DNA from: Lactifluus volemus
Taxonomy: Eukaryota; Basidiomycota; Agaricomycetes; Russulales; Russulaceae
Assembly: GCA_022376515.1 (NCBI GenBank)
Contig: WTXI01000007.1
Coordinates: 930,001-994,000 of the forward strand
Length of the DNA: 64,000 nucleotides
Direction: 5' to 3'
Part shown: one piece after another, positions 24,004-37,989 of the stretch
Position numbering within the stretch: the stretch's first letter is position 1
How the letters are laid out: each line of letters opens with the position of its first letter
Position numbers and translations under genes: made by a program
The notes under the pieces: generated by a model
Told to the model about the DNA's origin: nothing
What the model saw: the letters and a program-made list of their open reading frames with translations, nothing else
The model's database searches: none

Positions 24004-24621
24004 AGTGTATATCTTGTCAAAAGGATTAGAAGATTCTCCGAAGTTCTGAAAGAGTTGAAGGTTCACACTAGATTTTTAGACCTTTTTTTTTTTTTTGGCT
24101 CTCCAGCTTATCTACTCTACTGTATGTTCGAAACATCACCTCGTTACTTCTAAACGGCTTCATAATCCCAGGCGAGGGGTGATGAATATGACGAATTCAG
24201 CGTTACGTTATGTTATCTCCGCACGTTTGAGGGGTTCGCAACGTGTGCGGGTCCAATCCAAATACAGATATGTTCCGACCGGGTAATCGGTTAGGTTTCT
24301 CCCGATGCGTATGTATGATGCTACTGATAAGCACCTTTGAAAGGCTCTGCCCCAAAACGGATATGATCCAGCCGTGTAATTTGCGCGAGTCTATCATCTG
24401 GCTGTTGTGCTGCTGACCCAGTGTCCAATCAGTTGTTTTGTGGCGTTATCGCCAACTTTCGTGGTCTCTGACCTCAAGACCAGTTGGCCTCAACCCCGGC
24501 GCGATATCATTGATAGTCTTACGGCCAAAAAGCTTTCTTGGGGTTAAATAGAACGCAAGCCGATGGTATCCGCAGACTTGGGAAAAAGGGGCCCTGAAAG
24601 GGGTTCTGCAGCTATCCCGTC
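24004..24621. other. Intergenic region
   Basis: Contains the Dicer 3' UTR with a 14-base T run near 24085 and the upstream region of the amine oxidase gene. No gene or RNA is recognised. Confidence 0.45.
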
Positions 24622-26765
24622 GTGCGCCCGTGCCTCATCTTATTCTCCGTCCTCTCATTTGAACGTATTATCGCGGATTCCATGCCCTTTGCTTCACCTT
24701 CCTTCACTACATTTTACAATTTACTCCTCGTAGTTATACGGATCTTAGGACTGTCTACCCCCGTTGGTCTTGGACTGGTTAACCCTCAGGCTGGGTTCAC
24801 CTCAGGCATTGCTGTTCCCACGGATCAGAGTCATGCGACTAGCGTCAACGACTTCCAGGTCCTTATCCTCGGAGGTGGTGTGGCTGGTGCCATGGCTGCT
24901 GAGACCCTCCATCGCAGAGGTATAAACAATTTCAAGGTCATTGAAGCACGCAGCTCGCTGGGTGGACGCATGAAAAGCTTTTCGTTTGGCGCTCCGGGTA
25001 GAGAGTATATCTTGGAGTTAGGCGCGGACTGGATACACGGCACGCAGACGAACAACGGCCCATCGAATCCCATATACGACTTGGCTCGGAAACACAATCT
25101 ATCTACTCAACCAAATCACTACCGTGGCAGCATGAGTACGTCCCCTATCTCAGATGCGGTTATCACTGACGCTTGTTGGCTTTCAGCGACCTACGATCAC
25201 ACCGGGGCCGTTGACTATATGCAGACGTTCAACGCCGCAGTCGAGAATTTTGCTGCTATGACTGTAGGTGGAGGTACGTCCACGATTCCTCTCTCTTGCC
25301 TGTGGCTTCATCTGAACCGATCGTTTTCTAGGTGAACGGATCCTCAGGGGTTTAGTAGATACAACGACTCGCAGCGGCTACGCTCTTCTTGGTGCCAAAC
25401 CTAGAACTCCTCACGAGACAGCTTCTGAGTATTATCAATTTGATTGGGAATATGCTCAGACGCCAGAGCAAAGCTCTTGGGTCGCGTCCTCTTGGGTAAC
25501 GTACCAGTTCTTTACCGCCAGTCGCGTTTGCTGTTCCGAAGAGTGATGATGCAAAGTCCTACTCGGAGCCAGATCGTCTTGGTTTGTCGCCACACTGCTA
25601 CTTATCATGAATATTCCAGGCGAACAACTTTACCTTTAATGGAGATCAAGGGGGCTTTTCCACTGAGAACCTCTTGACGACTGATCAACGCGGATTCGCG
25701 AGCATCATTCAGTCCGAAGTCGCTGTGTTTCTTTCCGACGAGCAGGTCCTGCTGAATGCCGTCGTTAAGACCATCAACTACTCTAATGATAGAGTATCGG
25801 TGAGCCTCTCGGATGGGTCCAGCCTGAGTGCGGACTATGCCCTCGTTACGTTCAGTCTCGGCGTTCTGCAGCATGATGATGTTATCTTCGAGCCTCCTTT
25901 ACCCAAATGGAAGTCGGAAGCCATACATGGTATGGCAATGGTTAGCGCACTAACTCGCAGCGATGACCTCTCGTCTTATAATTACGCACAGGGAATATAC
26001 ACGAAGATATATTTGCAATTCCCGGAGAAGTTCTGGTTTGACACAGAGGTGCCTGGTTTTCACGTTGGTCAGTTTGACCTTCTGACATAAGGACATCAGT
26101 TCGCTCTGTATGCTCACCGCGAACGGGGCTGGTACCCTGTTTGGCAGAGTCTTGATATGGATGGTTTTTTCCCAGGTTCCGGAATCCTATTTGTGACCGT
26201 CACCGTAAGCTTGGCGGGCACTTGACCACTTCGGCCGGAACTCGAGTGCTGACGATTTTTCCAAGGGTGATTTCTCGAGCCGGGTCGAGTCTTTGAGCGA
26301 TGAAGTCGTGAAAGAAGAAGTCTTGGCCGTCCTTCGGTCGATGTACCCTAACACAACGATTCCCGAACCCGACGCATTCTACTTTCCCAGATGGCAGAGC
26401 GATCCCCTCTATCGGGGAAGCTATAGCAACTGGCCATCAAGTTTTCTGAAGAGCCATCACACGAACTTGAGGGCCACTGTTGATCAGAGGCTCTGGTTCG
26501 GCGGCGAAGCCACGAGTTTGAAATACTTTGGTAGGTCCCGGATCGCCCGACCCTGCATCTGGTTCCTCCGCTCCTCGGCCTTGTACCACTGACTGGTGCG
26601 GCGCGAAATGCGTTCCGCTTAGGTTACTTGCATGGTGCATACTATGAGGGGCAGAGAATGGCGGAAGAGATCGCTCACTGTATCGAGGCTGACGGCTGTG
26701 CTGGTCTTCCCCACGTCGAGGAGATCCCGTGCTCTCACCCGTATATCGCGTCAGATTTCATTTAG
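24622..26765 (+). CDS. Flavin-containing amine oxidase (polyamine oxidase-like)
   Basis: FAD-dependent oxidase of the monoamine/polyamine oxidase family. The dinucleotide-binding motif is VLILGGGVAGAMAAETL, followed by IEARSSLGGRMKSF and LGADWIHG; the C-terminal FAD contact is LWFGGEATSLKYFGYLHGAYYEGQRMAEEI. The N-terminus has a hydrophobic stretch (FYNLLLVVIRILGL) that could be a signal peptide or anchor, so secretion is likely. An alternative start is the ATG at 24682. Removal of about seven introns gives an open frame to the TAG at 26763-26765; those read include ones after GSM, after VGG, before ANNFTFNGDQ, and one spanning the stop-containing stretch near 26050-26102. The protein is roughly 570 residues and shows no damage. 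Confidence 0.88.
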
Positions 26766-27010
26766 CATATCATATCGTAACATGCATCATTTCATTTTCC
26801 TTCCATCCAGAACCCCTTGTAATTAGATATTTACATATGTGCCATGTTCAATTCCTCGTTTTATGCCTTCCACTATAGAATACCGCTACACCAAGATAAC
26901 GGACACGAAGCGCTGTTTGACATGGCCAACAAAGGCAAATGTACAAACAGGCCCAAACGACCGTATCTGACGTGTTCAAGGCTCTCTGAGTTGAATATTT
27001 CGTAGAAAGG

Positions 27011-27967
27011 ATGGCAGATGCAGCCTCTGATACGGATCTCCAGCACCTCAAGTCGTTGTATCCCTACGGAGAAGTCTCCGCTTCGGCTGATGGTAACATA
27101 CGGAATTCTTATCGGGCGTTCTTAGCACTCATCGTTGCCTCTAGTCATTCAAAACCCGTGGTATATTGTGACAGTAGTCAGTTACATGGCTGGAAATATG
27201 CCAGAGGCTGTCCCTATCCTGTTCAATTATGTCTTGCGAGAACTTGAGCACGCACATCAAGAATTCGAAGTACCGCAACATGAAGCACACGGAGAAAGGC
27301 TGCTCCTGGCTCGGAAGTTTCGGGATGCCATCTTCAAGGGCGGAATGACAGGGGGATACTCAAAGGTATGTAGCCTGGCATCTTGGACAGATTGGCGCAG
27401 TATTGAACTTTTAGCAGGCAATAAATGCCCTAGTCTCTCTGCTCGAGGTTACCCCTGAGGAACTACGTGATACCGAACGACAGAGGTGAGTGACATATCA
27501 AATAGACTACGGGTTGAGTCACCGGTTACGCAGAGAAACAGCAATATCGTTACCCGAGGTCGAACGTCGCGGTCAAGATTTTTTTCGAATTTTCTATGGA
27601 GAGACTGCAGAAAACGTGCAGAGTTTGTTGGACAAGATATACCCTGATATGGGTACGCAGACTATGCTTTTTGATCTTGTCATACGAGTTCTAGAACAGC
27701 CGCTGCACAGGGTGGTTCAGCAACACGATTGCCTATGGCTCTGTCTACGGATATACCGGCATACTAAACCGATTGGAGACATCATTCGTCTTGGTCGGCG
27801 CGCTTATCGCTGTGGACACTCCCCGCCAGATTGTCTGGCATCTCGATAATGCGCGTCGAGGAGGTGCATCACTCGAACAGGCTCGTGCAGCCAGGCAGAT
27901 AGCTATAGAGGCATGTCAAAGTATAGGAGTGAAGTGGAGAAACAGCGTTCCGGAGGTGGAGGAGTAA
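27011..27967 (+). CDS. AhpD-like/carboxymuconolactone decarboxylase-fold protein (Pxp2-type)
   Basis: Small alpha-helical protein of the AhpD-like superfamily, about 240 residues over several exons. Conserved segments are PWYIVTVVSYMAGNMPEAVP, RKFRDAIFKGGMTGGYSKAI, LLEVTPEELRDTERQR and ETSFVLVGALIAVDTPRQI. Fungal relatives include the peroxisomal protein Pxp2; I see no clear peroxisomal targeting signal at the end (PEVEE). The canonical AhpD CxxC pair is not visible, so peroxidase chemistry should not be assumed. The first intron probably starts at the GT after SADG and ends just before the codons for VIQNPWY. Confidence 0.7.
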
Positions 27968-28201
27968 CTAACTCGAACGGGTGGATGTATATATCAAGAG
28001 TAAATAGGAAAAATGTGCTACCAATGATGTGCAAAACTCGGGTTGGTACCGCGGGTGGGCGCGGATTGGCTAGTCGGAATACGGCAAATGCCGTGCGGTG
28101 GGTTGTACCAAAGAGTCAAAGTCAGTCGTTGGCACTCCTCAGCTCGACTGAACCCTCCTCCTCCTTCTGTGGGTTACCACGACCTATACAAACTACTCGG
28201 A

Positions 28202-31200
28202 ATGACGGATTCCTCCAGTATCGATAACGATCTGGTGTCCCTGGCACCCACAGCTGCTTCAATTCTTGGAATTAAAGGTAGCTTACGGTTCCGACTCCAT
28301 GGCTCCAGCCAGAAAGCGCATGTCGTCCTTCGACGTGTCGAACCAGAAAGCGATTCGGAGGGTGAAGGGGAAACAAAAGGCGTGGCTCAATTCAGCTTAT
28401 TTGCCTACAAACGGATCGAGGTCAAGCCTGGGAAGGAGATTCTCCTCACCGTTGCCGATGGCCCATTCAAGGACCGTGCTATCATATTCGAAGGCGATGA
28501 GCTGGAGCCTTCTTCTCTCTCGGATGTTGAAGAAGAGACCCAGATTGCAGAAGACGACGACAATCCTGTGCCCACAGATTACTCTCTACCCTCAAGATGA
28601 GAAAACCATGGGCAAAACGTTTAGAAGTATCCGGTGCATTGAGTACGTGCGATACTCCGTCATTGTCCTTCTTACAGCACTCACCTGCTCTCCAAGCACC
28701 CGCATCGCTTCCTAAGGTACCCGACAGTCCATTGGAGTTCAAACAGATCCAGTCAAACTTACAGGGAATGCACCCTCTCTGCTCCCAGCCCCTCCTGCGC
28801 ATGGCCAGGTCTCGCAGACGGTCTCTCCCAGAGTCCCAGGCGTATCCAAGTCTGTTCCTTCTATGCCCCTCCACGTCCCAGTTTCCGCCGCTTCTGTATC
28901 TGACATTAAACCCAACGTTACGGTGCCACATCCCACTCGAGTCACGCAGCCCAAGGTGGCAGCTGTGTCCCTCCGGCGGCATCGCGACCATATCCCATTA
29001 CCGATAAAGATAGACTCGACCACGGACATTCAATACCATCCTCTACCGGCAATACGCTTCCAATTCCATCCACACCTGAAAAACGTGAGGATACAACAGC
29101 GGACGTATGTGCTAACCTAGAGAAGTCGTTGATGCAACCACTAATGGGGAAAACAGATTTCTGTCGACGCCCATATCAATGGCCAACCGGAACGCTGGAG
29201 TCCTTCCGTTCTAGTGCCCACTATCTCTCCACCACCGTAAGACCAGTCGATGAGACTTCTGAATCTGCAAGTTCGAGTAGCGACACGGAGGATAGAGATC
29301 CTCCTGTACTTGCACCAGAAAGACCGTGGAGTCCTTCTGTACCTGCGGCCTTATCAACACGACCTCCTCGCAGACATAATATCAGGAACCGCAGGACAGA
29401 GCAAGCGGATACTGCCAATGGCACTACCCATCGTCAGCCAAGTCTATCCACACAACTCCGCCATAAGCCGAGCTCTCCCACCCATGCCTCACCAACTCCT
29501 CTTTCTCCTTCAAAGACTGGGCCTCCACAAGTCCAAAGTCGAATGTCACGAGCCCATTCGTCTCTGGCGGTTTCGTAACAGGCTTCGCTGGTCGGCCTTT
29601 CTCTCCACCGATATCTGATGAAGACCGCAACAAGGTACATTATCAACATACGTTCATATGATAAATGGTTCAATTGACATCATTACTCACTCGTGTAGTT
29701 TAATCCCCTACCCGCGAAGATTTCGTCTTCCTCCTCCGCTATACCACAGCTCGCACGGCCCGATACTGTTTTGCCTCCTTCACGCCCTTTTGCGGAAGTA
29801 ACTCCGTTGTCATCATCCCCAATGCACGCACCTTCACCAAGACTCAGGAGAGAACATTCACCATCTCGGTTGTCCCCCGTCAGTTCACGAGGTTCGTTCA
29901 GCCACGGCGCTCGCGAAAGTAGTGTTACGAGTGTCCCTTCTCACCCTTCATCACCAAACCTGTCTGTAAGAAGACCATCAGGACCTTCCTGGCCGCCCTT
30001 TCGACCACTGGCAAGCCTAGGTGACGGCCCCACAGAATTTGATCCGCCCTTCCGCGCGGGACCGGAGTTTGGCGAGCAACCCCAGCCGCCACCCTTCCGA
30101 CCCATTTCGGGACCCAGTGCAACCCGAGGTTTTACGCCTCCTCACGCGCCCATGCATGGACGGCCGGCGGCAATGTCCAGTTCGAACACTATACCTATTG
30201 CTCCACGCCATTCCTCGGTTGTTCTCCCGCCAGCCCAGGGAAGACCGTCCTCACCTGCTGCTCAATCCCTCCGTAACTCTCAGTCACTCGGGCCACTGAC
30301 GATACCATCGCAGCCACCACGGAAGCCGTCTCATGGAATGATATTAGAGAGTGGCCATCCGCCTCGACAGCCGCGATCGGAGGCCGCGATGCAATCAATG
30401 GCACCGGCTTCCTTGGGACGAATCATGACCCCCAGATCGTACTCTCAATATCATCGCAATCGTGAGTGATTTTGACGGATTGCAGCTACCGCTCTTGTAA
30501 TCCTAGTTTGACCTGCGAATCTAACATGCTCATTTAGAGAGGCACCCTCACGCACCACGCTCGCCCGCTGATGGCCGTGGGCGGGGCATTTCCATAGCCG
30601 CGGGAGCTAAACGTAAGGCATCCCCCCCTCGGACGGAAATCCCCATGCTGCTCGAGATTCCGCCTAAGCGGCCACCACCATCCACGTGGCCAACCTCGTT
30701 ACCTATCCGGTGCGCTGCCGTACAGGGCGAGTCTGTTGCTGTTCAGGGCATCAAATTCAACGACACTGGAAAATTGTTAGCCGTCACGTGTGAGTGCCCG
30801 TTTCATCTATTGAGGATATGATATGACCAACTAAAGGCCCTTATTAGGTACCGATTGCACGATTCGCGTGTGGGATAATATGACGTATAGCGAAGTGGCC
30901 CGGCTGCCACATTCGTCTTCAATAGTATCTGCACAATGGATGGATAATGACGCTGGTGTGCTTGCCCTGTGCGCAGACGGTGCGTTGGTGCGTTGGTCGC
31001 GACCCGCAGGTAGCACGCCTCCTCGTGCGCACGACGTATGGCACTGGGGACACCTTGCCGAACCTGCTTTGGGATTAACGCCAGACGACGCCCCAACTGC
31101 GCTCGCGTATAAAGGTGATCGATTGCAGCGTCATTTCCGAGGTTTGGAGTACGTATCTGGGCGATGAAACAGGGTGAGTCTGTCTGCTCAGGTCACATGA

Positions 31201-32107
31201 CGTAAAGAAATTACCGGATATTACTAGGTTCATGGCAGTCGCAGCGGCCTATCGCCAGGCTGAACGTCACCTCAATAGAGTTCATCGACAATGGTACCGC
31301 ACTGCTTGGGGGAACGAAGGACGGCGTTCTGTAGGTGCTCATTCGCAACGACGTCAGACCAGTGTCCTGAATGAGTTCATAGTTGGTATTGCCAACTGCC
31401 AGATGGCCAGCTGCGAGTGTTCAATTTTTTCAAAGCGAGGATGTACGCCTCTCTGTCTTCTTGGTCTTGCATATGTTTATGAGCACTATAGATGTGGTAT
31501 AGACATCCTTCCGACGGGAACGCACGCCCTGGTTTCTCAGCAAGTGGGCCGGGCGCATCTTGTTGCGATTTCTCAGGACGAAAATTGTGGCAAAGTCAAA
31601 CAAGTCTATACGGTGGAACCCGATCTACAAGCTGATGCAGTCTATGATGCAAATGCGTTGTTTGTGGGTCCAAATGACGCTGTGTTGTACGGCTCGGCGA
31701 ACGGTTATCTATTTGCGAGAGACAAAGCGAATGCCAAGGTCCTTTGCGGTTTGGATCATGGTCAAGGTACGTAACCACAGAATATATGTGAGACGAGAAA
31801 TCTGATGTTAAGCAGGTTGCGTGGTGCAAGCCATTGGGGTGAGAGCTAGGATGTGTTGGGTACACTCGAAGAAAGTGCTAACTATGCCCCCTTTTAAACA
31901 GACACATCGAGGTAGCGGTTCGATGAACGATGGCGGTATTGTTACTGGAAGTCGAGACGGAAAGCTAAGTTGGTGGGCAGAACTTGTGGAATTGACATGT
32001 AAGCAATGACTCCAAATTGGCATTTGGCACCTGTCAGCTGAGAGTGACATTTATATCTAGCATCTATGGAGGCAATGCACGTCGACAAACGTGTCAAGAC
32101 GAGTTAA
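28202..32107 (+). CDS. WD40-repeat protein with a long disordered N-terminal half
   Basis: Begins MTDSSSIDNDLVSLAPTAAS, then an acidic segment (28500-28600), then about 1.9 kb of Pro/Ser-rich low-complexity coding sequence (for example PSRLSPVSSRGSFSHG), and finally a beta-propeller region. The propeller shows GTDCTIRVWDNMTYSEVARL, ALCADGALVRWSRPAG and GGIVTGSRDGKLSWWAEL. The last intron (about 31999-32060) joins AELVELT to a short tail ending HVDKRVKTS at 32107. Several introns lie between; the exon structure of the low-complexity part was not resolved and the gene could be split differently. It resembles Agaricomycete WD40 proteins of unknown role; a scaffold function is inference. Confidence 0.6.
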
Positions 32108-32289
32108 CTCCGGGCCTGGTTGCGACGCTGGCGATCGTGCAACCAACACCTTCCTTTTTTTTCGTTTAACTTATAAACTTGCGGGGGATTTATTTAGAAT
32201 TTACTGTACTGGATATTACGGACGCCACATGTATAATGAGACTGAGATGATTTTGCTGGAGAGAGTGTGATGGATCGCTAAGGCCGGGG

Positions 32290-32768
32290 AGCAGCCGGCC
32301 GGTCGACCGACCGAATGACCGACCGAAAGTGGGAGAGGCCGTTGTCGTCTTTGGCTCGAGCCAGTTGTTGCCTCGCACGACGCTCGTGTTCATTCGCCAC
32401 TGCTTTCGACTCAGTATTCTTCCCTTTCCCCATTTCCCGCCCGCTCTACTTATTCCTCTTCTCTCTCTCTCTCTCCCACGCGTATCCTAAATTCAATCCT
32501 CCAATCCCTCATTCTTCATCATACGAGGCCATCCGCCTTTCCCTCATCAACCTTCCAACTCAACAACGTCACCTCCTCTCCCCCCCTCCGCTCCAGCCTT
32601 TCTTTCGTCTACGGCCCAGATAATCGTGAGTGTCATCCGCCTTTTGCCACAACCCAGCATCTTCAACTTCACCTTTTTTGGCTCCGTATCATCCCCTTTT
32701 CGTCCCATTGCTCATGCCCCATTCTGAAGAATAGCCCCGGTCGTATCTTTTGAAAATTTCTGAGCAAT
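32290..32768 (+). promoter_or_regulatory. CT-rich promoter and leader of CDC42
   Basis: Upstream of the Cdc42 ATG lies a strongly pyrimidine-rich tract, including a (CT)n run at about 32459-32476 and long C/T stretches to 32700, typical of highly expressed fungal promoters and leaders. Just upstream (32294-32325) is a cluster of short GACCGACC/GGCCGG repeats. No clear TATA box was found. Confidence 0.45.
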
Positions 32769-33606
<838 letters not shown>

Positions 33607-35715
33607 GGTTAGATACAGCACCGAGCTCACCACCCTCATATTTACGTTATCTCCGAGTCCCTCTTCATGACGATTGCCACCACGAGTTCTCTTCACTACC
33701 GACCTACCCGCGTCTTCGCGTATCTACTTTCCCCCTTTCCCTATCGTGCTTTGGCTGCTCTCCCGCCCAATACCTCTAGTTCCTTTTTCTTCATGGAGCG
33801 TTCCCTACCGCGGACGCCTATGTCTGCTGTCTTGTAGTTCTTAGTTTCACGATGGTACTAGGGGCCAAATCTAATACCCGTCTACAAGGGAGCTAGAGGT
33901 GATGGCTGGGGATGCACTTACTCTTATGCGATGAAAGTCATGACAAATTCGAGTGTATACAAATTGGCTTGACAAACTTTGTCTTCTCCAGCTTTGTGGG
34001 CGCCTGAAAAGAAGCCCAGATCTATTTCCCATTTGGGGTGACATTGCCTGTCATTCACACTTATGACGCCGTAATTCCTCACATCGTATGTGTTCAAGTT
34101 ACGTGTTTACATAGAACTTCGGAAACTCAAGGTGGGCCTCAGGGTCACCGTCCCCAGGGATACGATACTGCCCGTTGGTTCTCGTGTACATTCGGCTGCG
34201 CAATTGACCGATGTCACTACTACTGCTGCCGTTCTTCGCCTATGGCATTGGTTCCTTTTTATCCATTCGCGGTCGAGCTTTCGTGCTCTCCTTGGTCTCG
34301 CCTCTGTATATTTCTCTTCCTCATCATGCTTTTTGTGTTGCCCGTGCTTTTTCTTTCAAGTTTGAGCACTCCGAGTCGTTCTGCTTACGGCAGGCAGTTC
34401 TCGGGCCTGGACTCGCTTGTTTGCCCGAATTTGCCGGTTGTTGGCAAAAAGCCTCGATGGGTATGGTATGGTTAAGTCCACCGGCGTCGCATCAAATACG
34501 AATCTACTGAACGCTTTGAAACTGTATGGAGTATAGGGTACAGGAATGCGGAATGATGATATCCGTATTTATAAGCAGCTAGTCGCAGCCTCCCACTTAC
34601 CGAATTATCCGCGCGCTTTTGAGGGTTAGTGTACTATGCTCCCATACCGTACTCTGGTTGTCTTCAAAGATAGACTGTTCGCGTTTTGAGATCTCTCGTC
34701 TCGAGACGTACAATGTCATTATGGTGAGGGAGCTAAGGTCCTGGCAATTGAGTTGTTAGAGTGATAAACTTCTGAGAACAAAGCAACAGACGTCGGTTAT
34801 GTAGAACTTCTGTTGAGTAACCGAACCACAGATCTGGGTAAACGCCCGTTGTCAACCCCTGGGACGAGTTATGTCAATATTGCGGCTTGTCTTCCAGAAA
34901 GCTCCAATCGACTCATAGCTAACGGAGTGGTCAGCATCTGAGCGTATCTAGATCCCTCAATTCTCGTGAACATACTCAGTGTAGAGCTATGGTGCTGCAG
35001 ACAATTTGTTCTGGGTGCGCTCTTCCAGAAGACCGAGCTGCACGTTAAATCCCTTACGACGGCTTTTCCGTCAGCTGAACTTGAACTGCGGAGCACGTTG
35101 GGGTCTCCCTCAGATGGTGCAGCGAGCAAGCAACCTGAGCGGAGGTCGAGATGACGTACGCGAGCGCTCGGTCGCGGGCGACTCGGTATGCTTGTAAGTC
35201 CATATAACACACTATCTGACAGCTGTGAGGACTTTGGGCCATCAGTTGAACACGGTCTCATAGATACGAACTTGATACCTGCATAAGCGGCGTGGGTAAA
35301 TGCACGGGAGAATCTGACAGGGAAGACAGATGCAGATGTGAGGTCGGCATTGGAACATCCGTAATCACCGTGTTTCGCCCGTGGGATTACCAATGAAAGC
35401 CCATCCGCACAGGCTCGACCTGTTGTCACGCCTGTGCTTGTGTCCCCCAGCAGACATCCGTGCATTTTGGTGGATGCTTGGTAACCTAGTCGAAAGTCAA
35501 CTTAGGAGGCACCATACCATATCGGTTACGCGCTGGGTCCCATTATGCGTACGAAAAAGATACACCAACGGGAGAGAAAGGCACCGTTCCCCGAGCTAAA
35601 GGAGTAGAAGGACGTTGTGGGGTTAAGCAAGTGCCAGTGCACAGACGCAGAACATAGCCAGTCATGAGATAGCTATTGATTTCCGAAGGGTTAAGGTTTA
35701 CTGTGTTAGTCTTTC
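33607..35715. other. Long intergenic region
   Basis: About 2.1 kb with no convincing gene. The first part is the T-rich Cdc42 3' UTR. Open stretches at 34038-34475 (plus) and 34869-35465 (minus) have no recognisable motif and no sign of conserved splicing. I see no repeats or RNA genes here. Confidence 0.45.
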
Positions 35716-37727
35716 ATGCAGCCTCAACCTCGTGAGGACTCGCCTGCAACAACGTCTACCATTAGCGGCCCTCCCGCCAAGAAGGAAAGCAAAATCCACC
35801 TTCTCACAATAGTGCCGCAGAGTCTCCAGCCCCATCGGATCCTGCGCCAACCGAGAATGTTGTCTTACCCGCTTATATCTACGACCTTTCCGCCCGACCA
35901 CGGCTCACCATTTCCCGCGCGCCCACATTCCTTCCCATCTCTGATGACTCGCCTTACCACCAAACTGACCAGCTCGCACACAATCGGCTTGGCTTCCGCT
36001 ACGTGCCCGCAGGCCTCGCCCCCGACGGTTCGACCCTTCCCTTCCGCACGATCGAGAGCGCGCCACAGACCTATCGCGTAAGCTGGGAGGACCGCAGTCC
36101 GTTCGTAAAGGTGACCCAGGATGGCCTCGGTTTGTTAGGAGAGAAGGGTTTCCGCAGCGCGCGCTGTAACGCCCCCATACGTGAAGGCTGCTGGTACATG
36201 GAGGTAAAGATCGAGCACGGAGGCGGCGCCCGCGCCCGCGTCGCTGACGCCCCGGGCGCACCACAGAGGCGAGAGGGCGCACACGTCCGTCTTGGCTGGG
36301 GACGCCGCGAGGCGCCACTGGGCGGGCCATGCGGTCTGGACGGGTATTCGTACGGCATACGTGACAAGACGGGCGAGAAAATCACACTCTCGCGTCCGCG
36401 ACCGTATGGAGGACCATTCGGCACCGGAGACGTCGTAGGCATGTACATATCTCTCCCCCCTCTGCGCCCAGGTGTGAAACGCGATCCGCATGACCCGGCA
36501 CACGTCAAGCGCGAGCGCATCGCCATCGAATTCAAAGGCCAGGAATATTTCGAGTCTCTCGAGTACACGCAGTCCAAGGAGATGGTCGCCCTCGTGGACT
36601 TTTCGCGAAAATCTGCAGATTGCGCTCCCGTACCCCCCTCGACCAAAAAATCGGCGACGCTCAAGAACGTGCCAGAGCGTGGCACCGGAGCTGGCGGTCG
36701 CGGCGCCGCGTCTGGCTCCTCCGAGCTCACGCCGTCACTACGTCAGCTTCCTACTCTCCCCTCCTCTAAAATCGCCTTCTTTATCAACGGACAGTGCCAG
36801 GGTGTTGCTTTCCGCGAACTGTATGACTTCCGCCCACTTCGCACACCCGCAGATGCGCGCAAAGCGCAGGCGAAGCGTCGCACGCGTGAAGGTGCCCGCG
36901 AGCACAAGGAGAACCACTTTGATGATGGCTCGTTGGGTTACTTTCCCTTCATCTCTCTTTTCAACGGTGCTCGCGTTCATCTCAATCCCGGCCCAGACTT
37001 TGCCTTCCCCCCGCCGCCCGATGTTGACGCGATGCTTCTTGCTGGAGAGGAGGCAGCGTCGCCATTGCAGCAGGTTGACGACGCAGCAGTGCCCAGGATA
37101 TGGCGTCCACTGTGCGAGAGATATGCTGAATTTATGGAGGAGCAATGGGAGCTCGATCAGGTCGAAGAGGAACAGGCCCGTGTCGAGGCTGTGCAGCGCG
37201 CCGCAACTGCGCATGCGGAAGCGGATAGGAAGTTGGAGCGTGAGCGCAAACGTGCCCAGGCCAACCCGAAGAAGCGCACCAAGCAAGAGGAAGCCGCCGC
37301 TGGTAATGGTGCGGGTCCTGTTGCTAGTGCTGCTTCTGCCAGCGGTGGCATCACTGCTCACGCTGCGTCGTGTACTCCACAACCCGAAAGAGAAGAATCG
37401 ATATCTTTCATGGAGGATGTCTCTGTTGAAACCTCTGCACATGCCTCGATGCGATCTCTTATCGGCCCCGGCACGGCGCTACCTTCTTATATGCTTAACG
37501 ACTTGCACGTTCAAGTTGAAACGGACCAGACGTCGACGGCCCCATCGACACCTGGCCCGCAGAGTGCATATGGTTCAGAGTACGGAGACGGTGAAATAGA
37601 GGAGCAGGAACAAGAGCAGGAAGAGGATCCCCCGCCGGATGATATGAGTGATATCTACGGCGACCCTGCCAAGTTATTGCAATACAGGCGTGCCAATGCC
37701 ATACGTATGGAGGAAGAGGAGGATTAG
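35716..37727 (+). CDS. ASH2/Bre2-like COMPASS subunit (SPRY domain)
   Basis: Core subunit of the COMPASS/Set1 histone H3 lysine-4 methyltransferase complex in the nucleus. A short first exon (35716-35731, MQPQP) is joined by a proposed 50-nt intron (35732-35781) to a long exon ending at 37727. The SPRY domain is clear: RVSWEDRSPFVKVTQDGLGL, REGCWYMEVKI, LGWGRREAPLGGPCGLDGYS, and IAFFINGQCQGVAF with YFPFISLFNGARVHLNPGP. It is broken by low-complexity inserts, as in other fungal Bre2 proteins. A coiled, Glu/Ala-rich region and an acidic tail (EEQEQEQEEDPPP) follow. The main body is certain; the start exon is inferred from the reading frame. Confidence 0.85.
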
Positions 37728-37989
37728 CTGAATCGCTATCCCCGACACAGTGTATTACAGTAGCGCAGCACACGATTAGCACAACACGCATATGAGTAGC
37801 AGACAAAGATTGTACCAGTTTCCGTACTGATACCCTAGACGCGAAAACAGCAGAAATAGTTTCAAGTTAAAGGACTCGGAGGCAGCTGAACGACCTACGA
37901 GTGCCAGTTTCTCTCAGGCTACCCTGGGAATTCTTTTTGTTTCTGAGGTGAAGGGCACACTCACAAGCATTTATTGACGTTTGTTGAAC

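Noticed and set aside
24622..26765. Amine oxidase as a pseudogene, because of in-frame stops near 25150 and 26085
   Set aside because: Each stop lies in an intron with plausible GT-AG borders, and the protein is continuous after splicing.
34869..35465. Minus-strand frame of 198 codons in the long intergenic region
   Set aside because: No motif, no splice context and no paralogue in the window; consistent with chance.
36490..37599. Long plus-strand open frame of 369 codons
   Set aside because: It overlaps the ASH2/Bre2 coding exon in another frame and is very Arg/Ser-rich, a by-product of GC-rich coding sequence.
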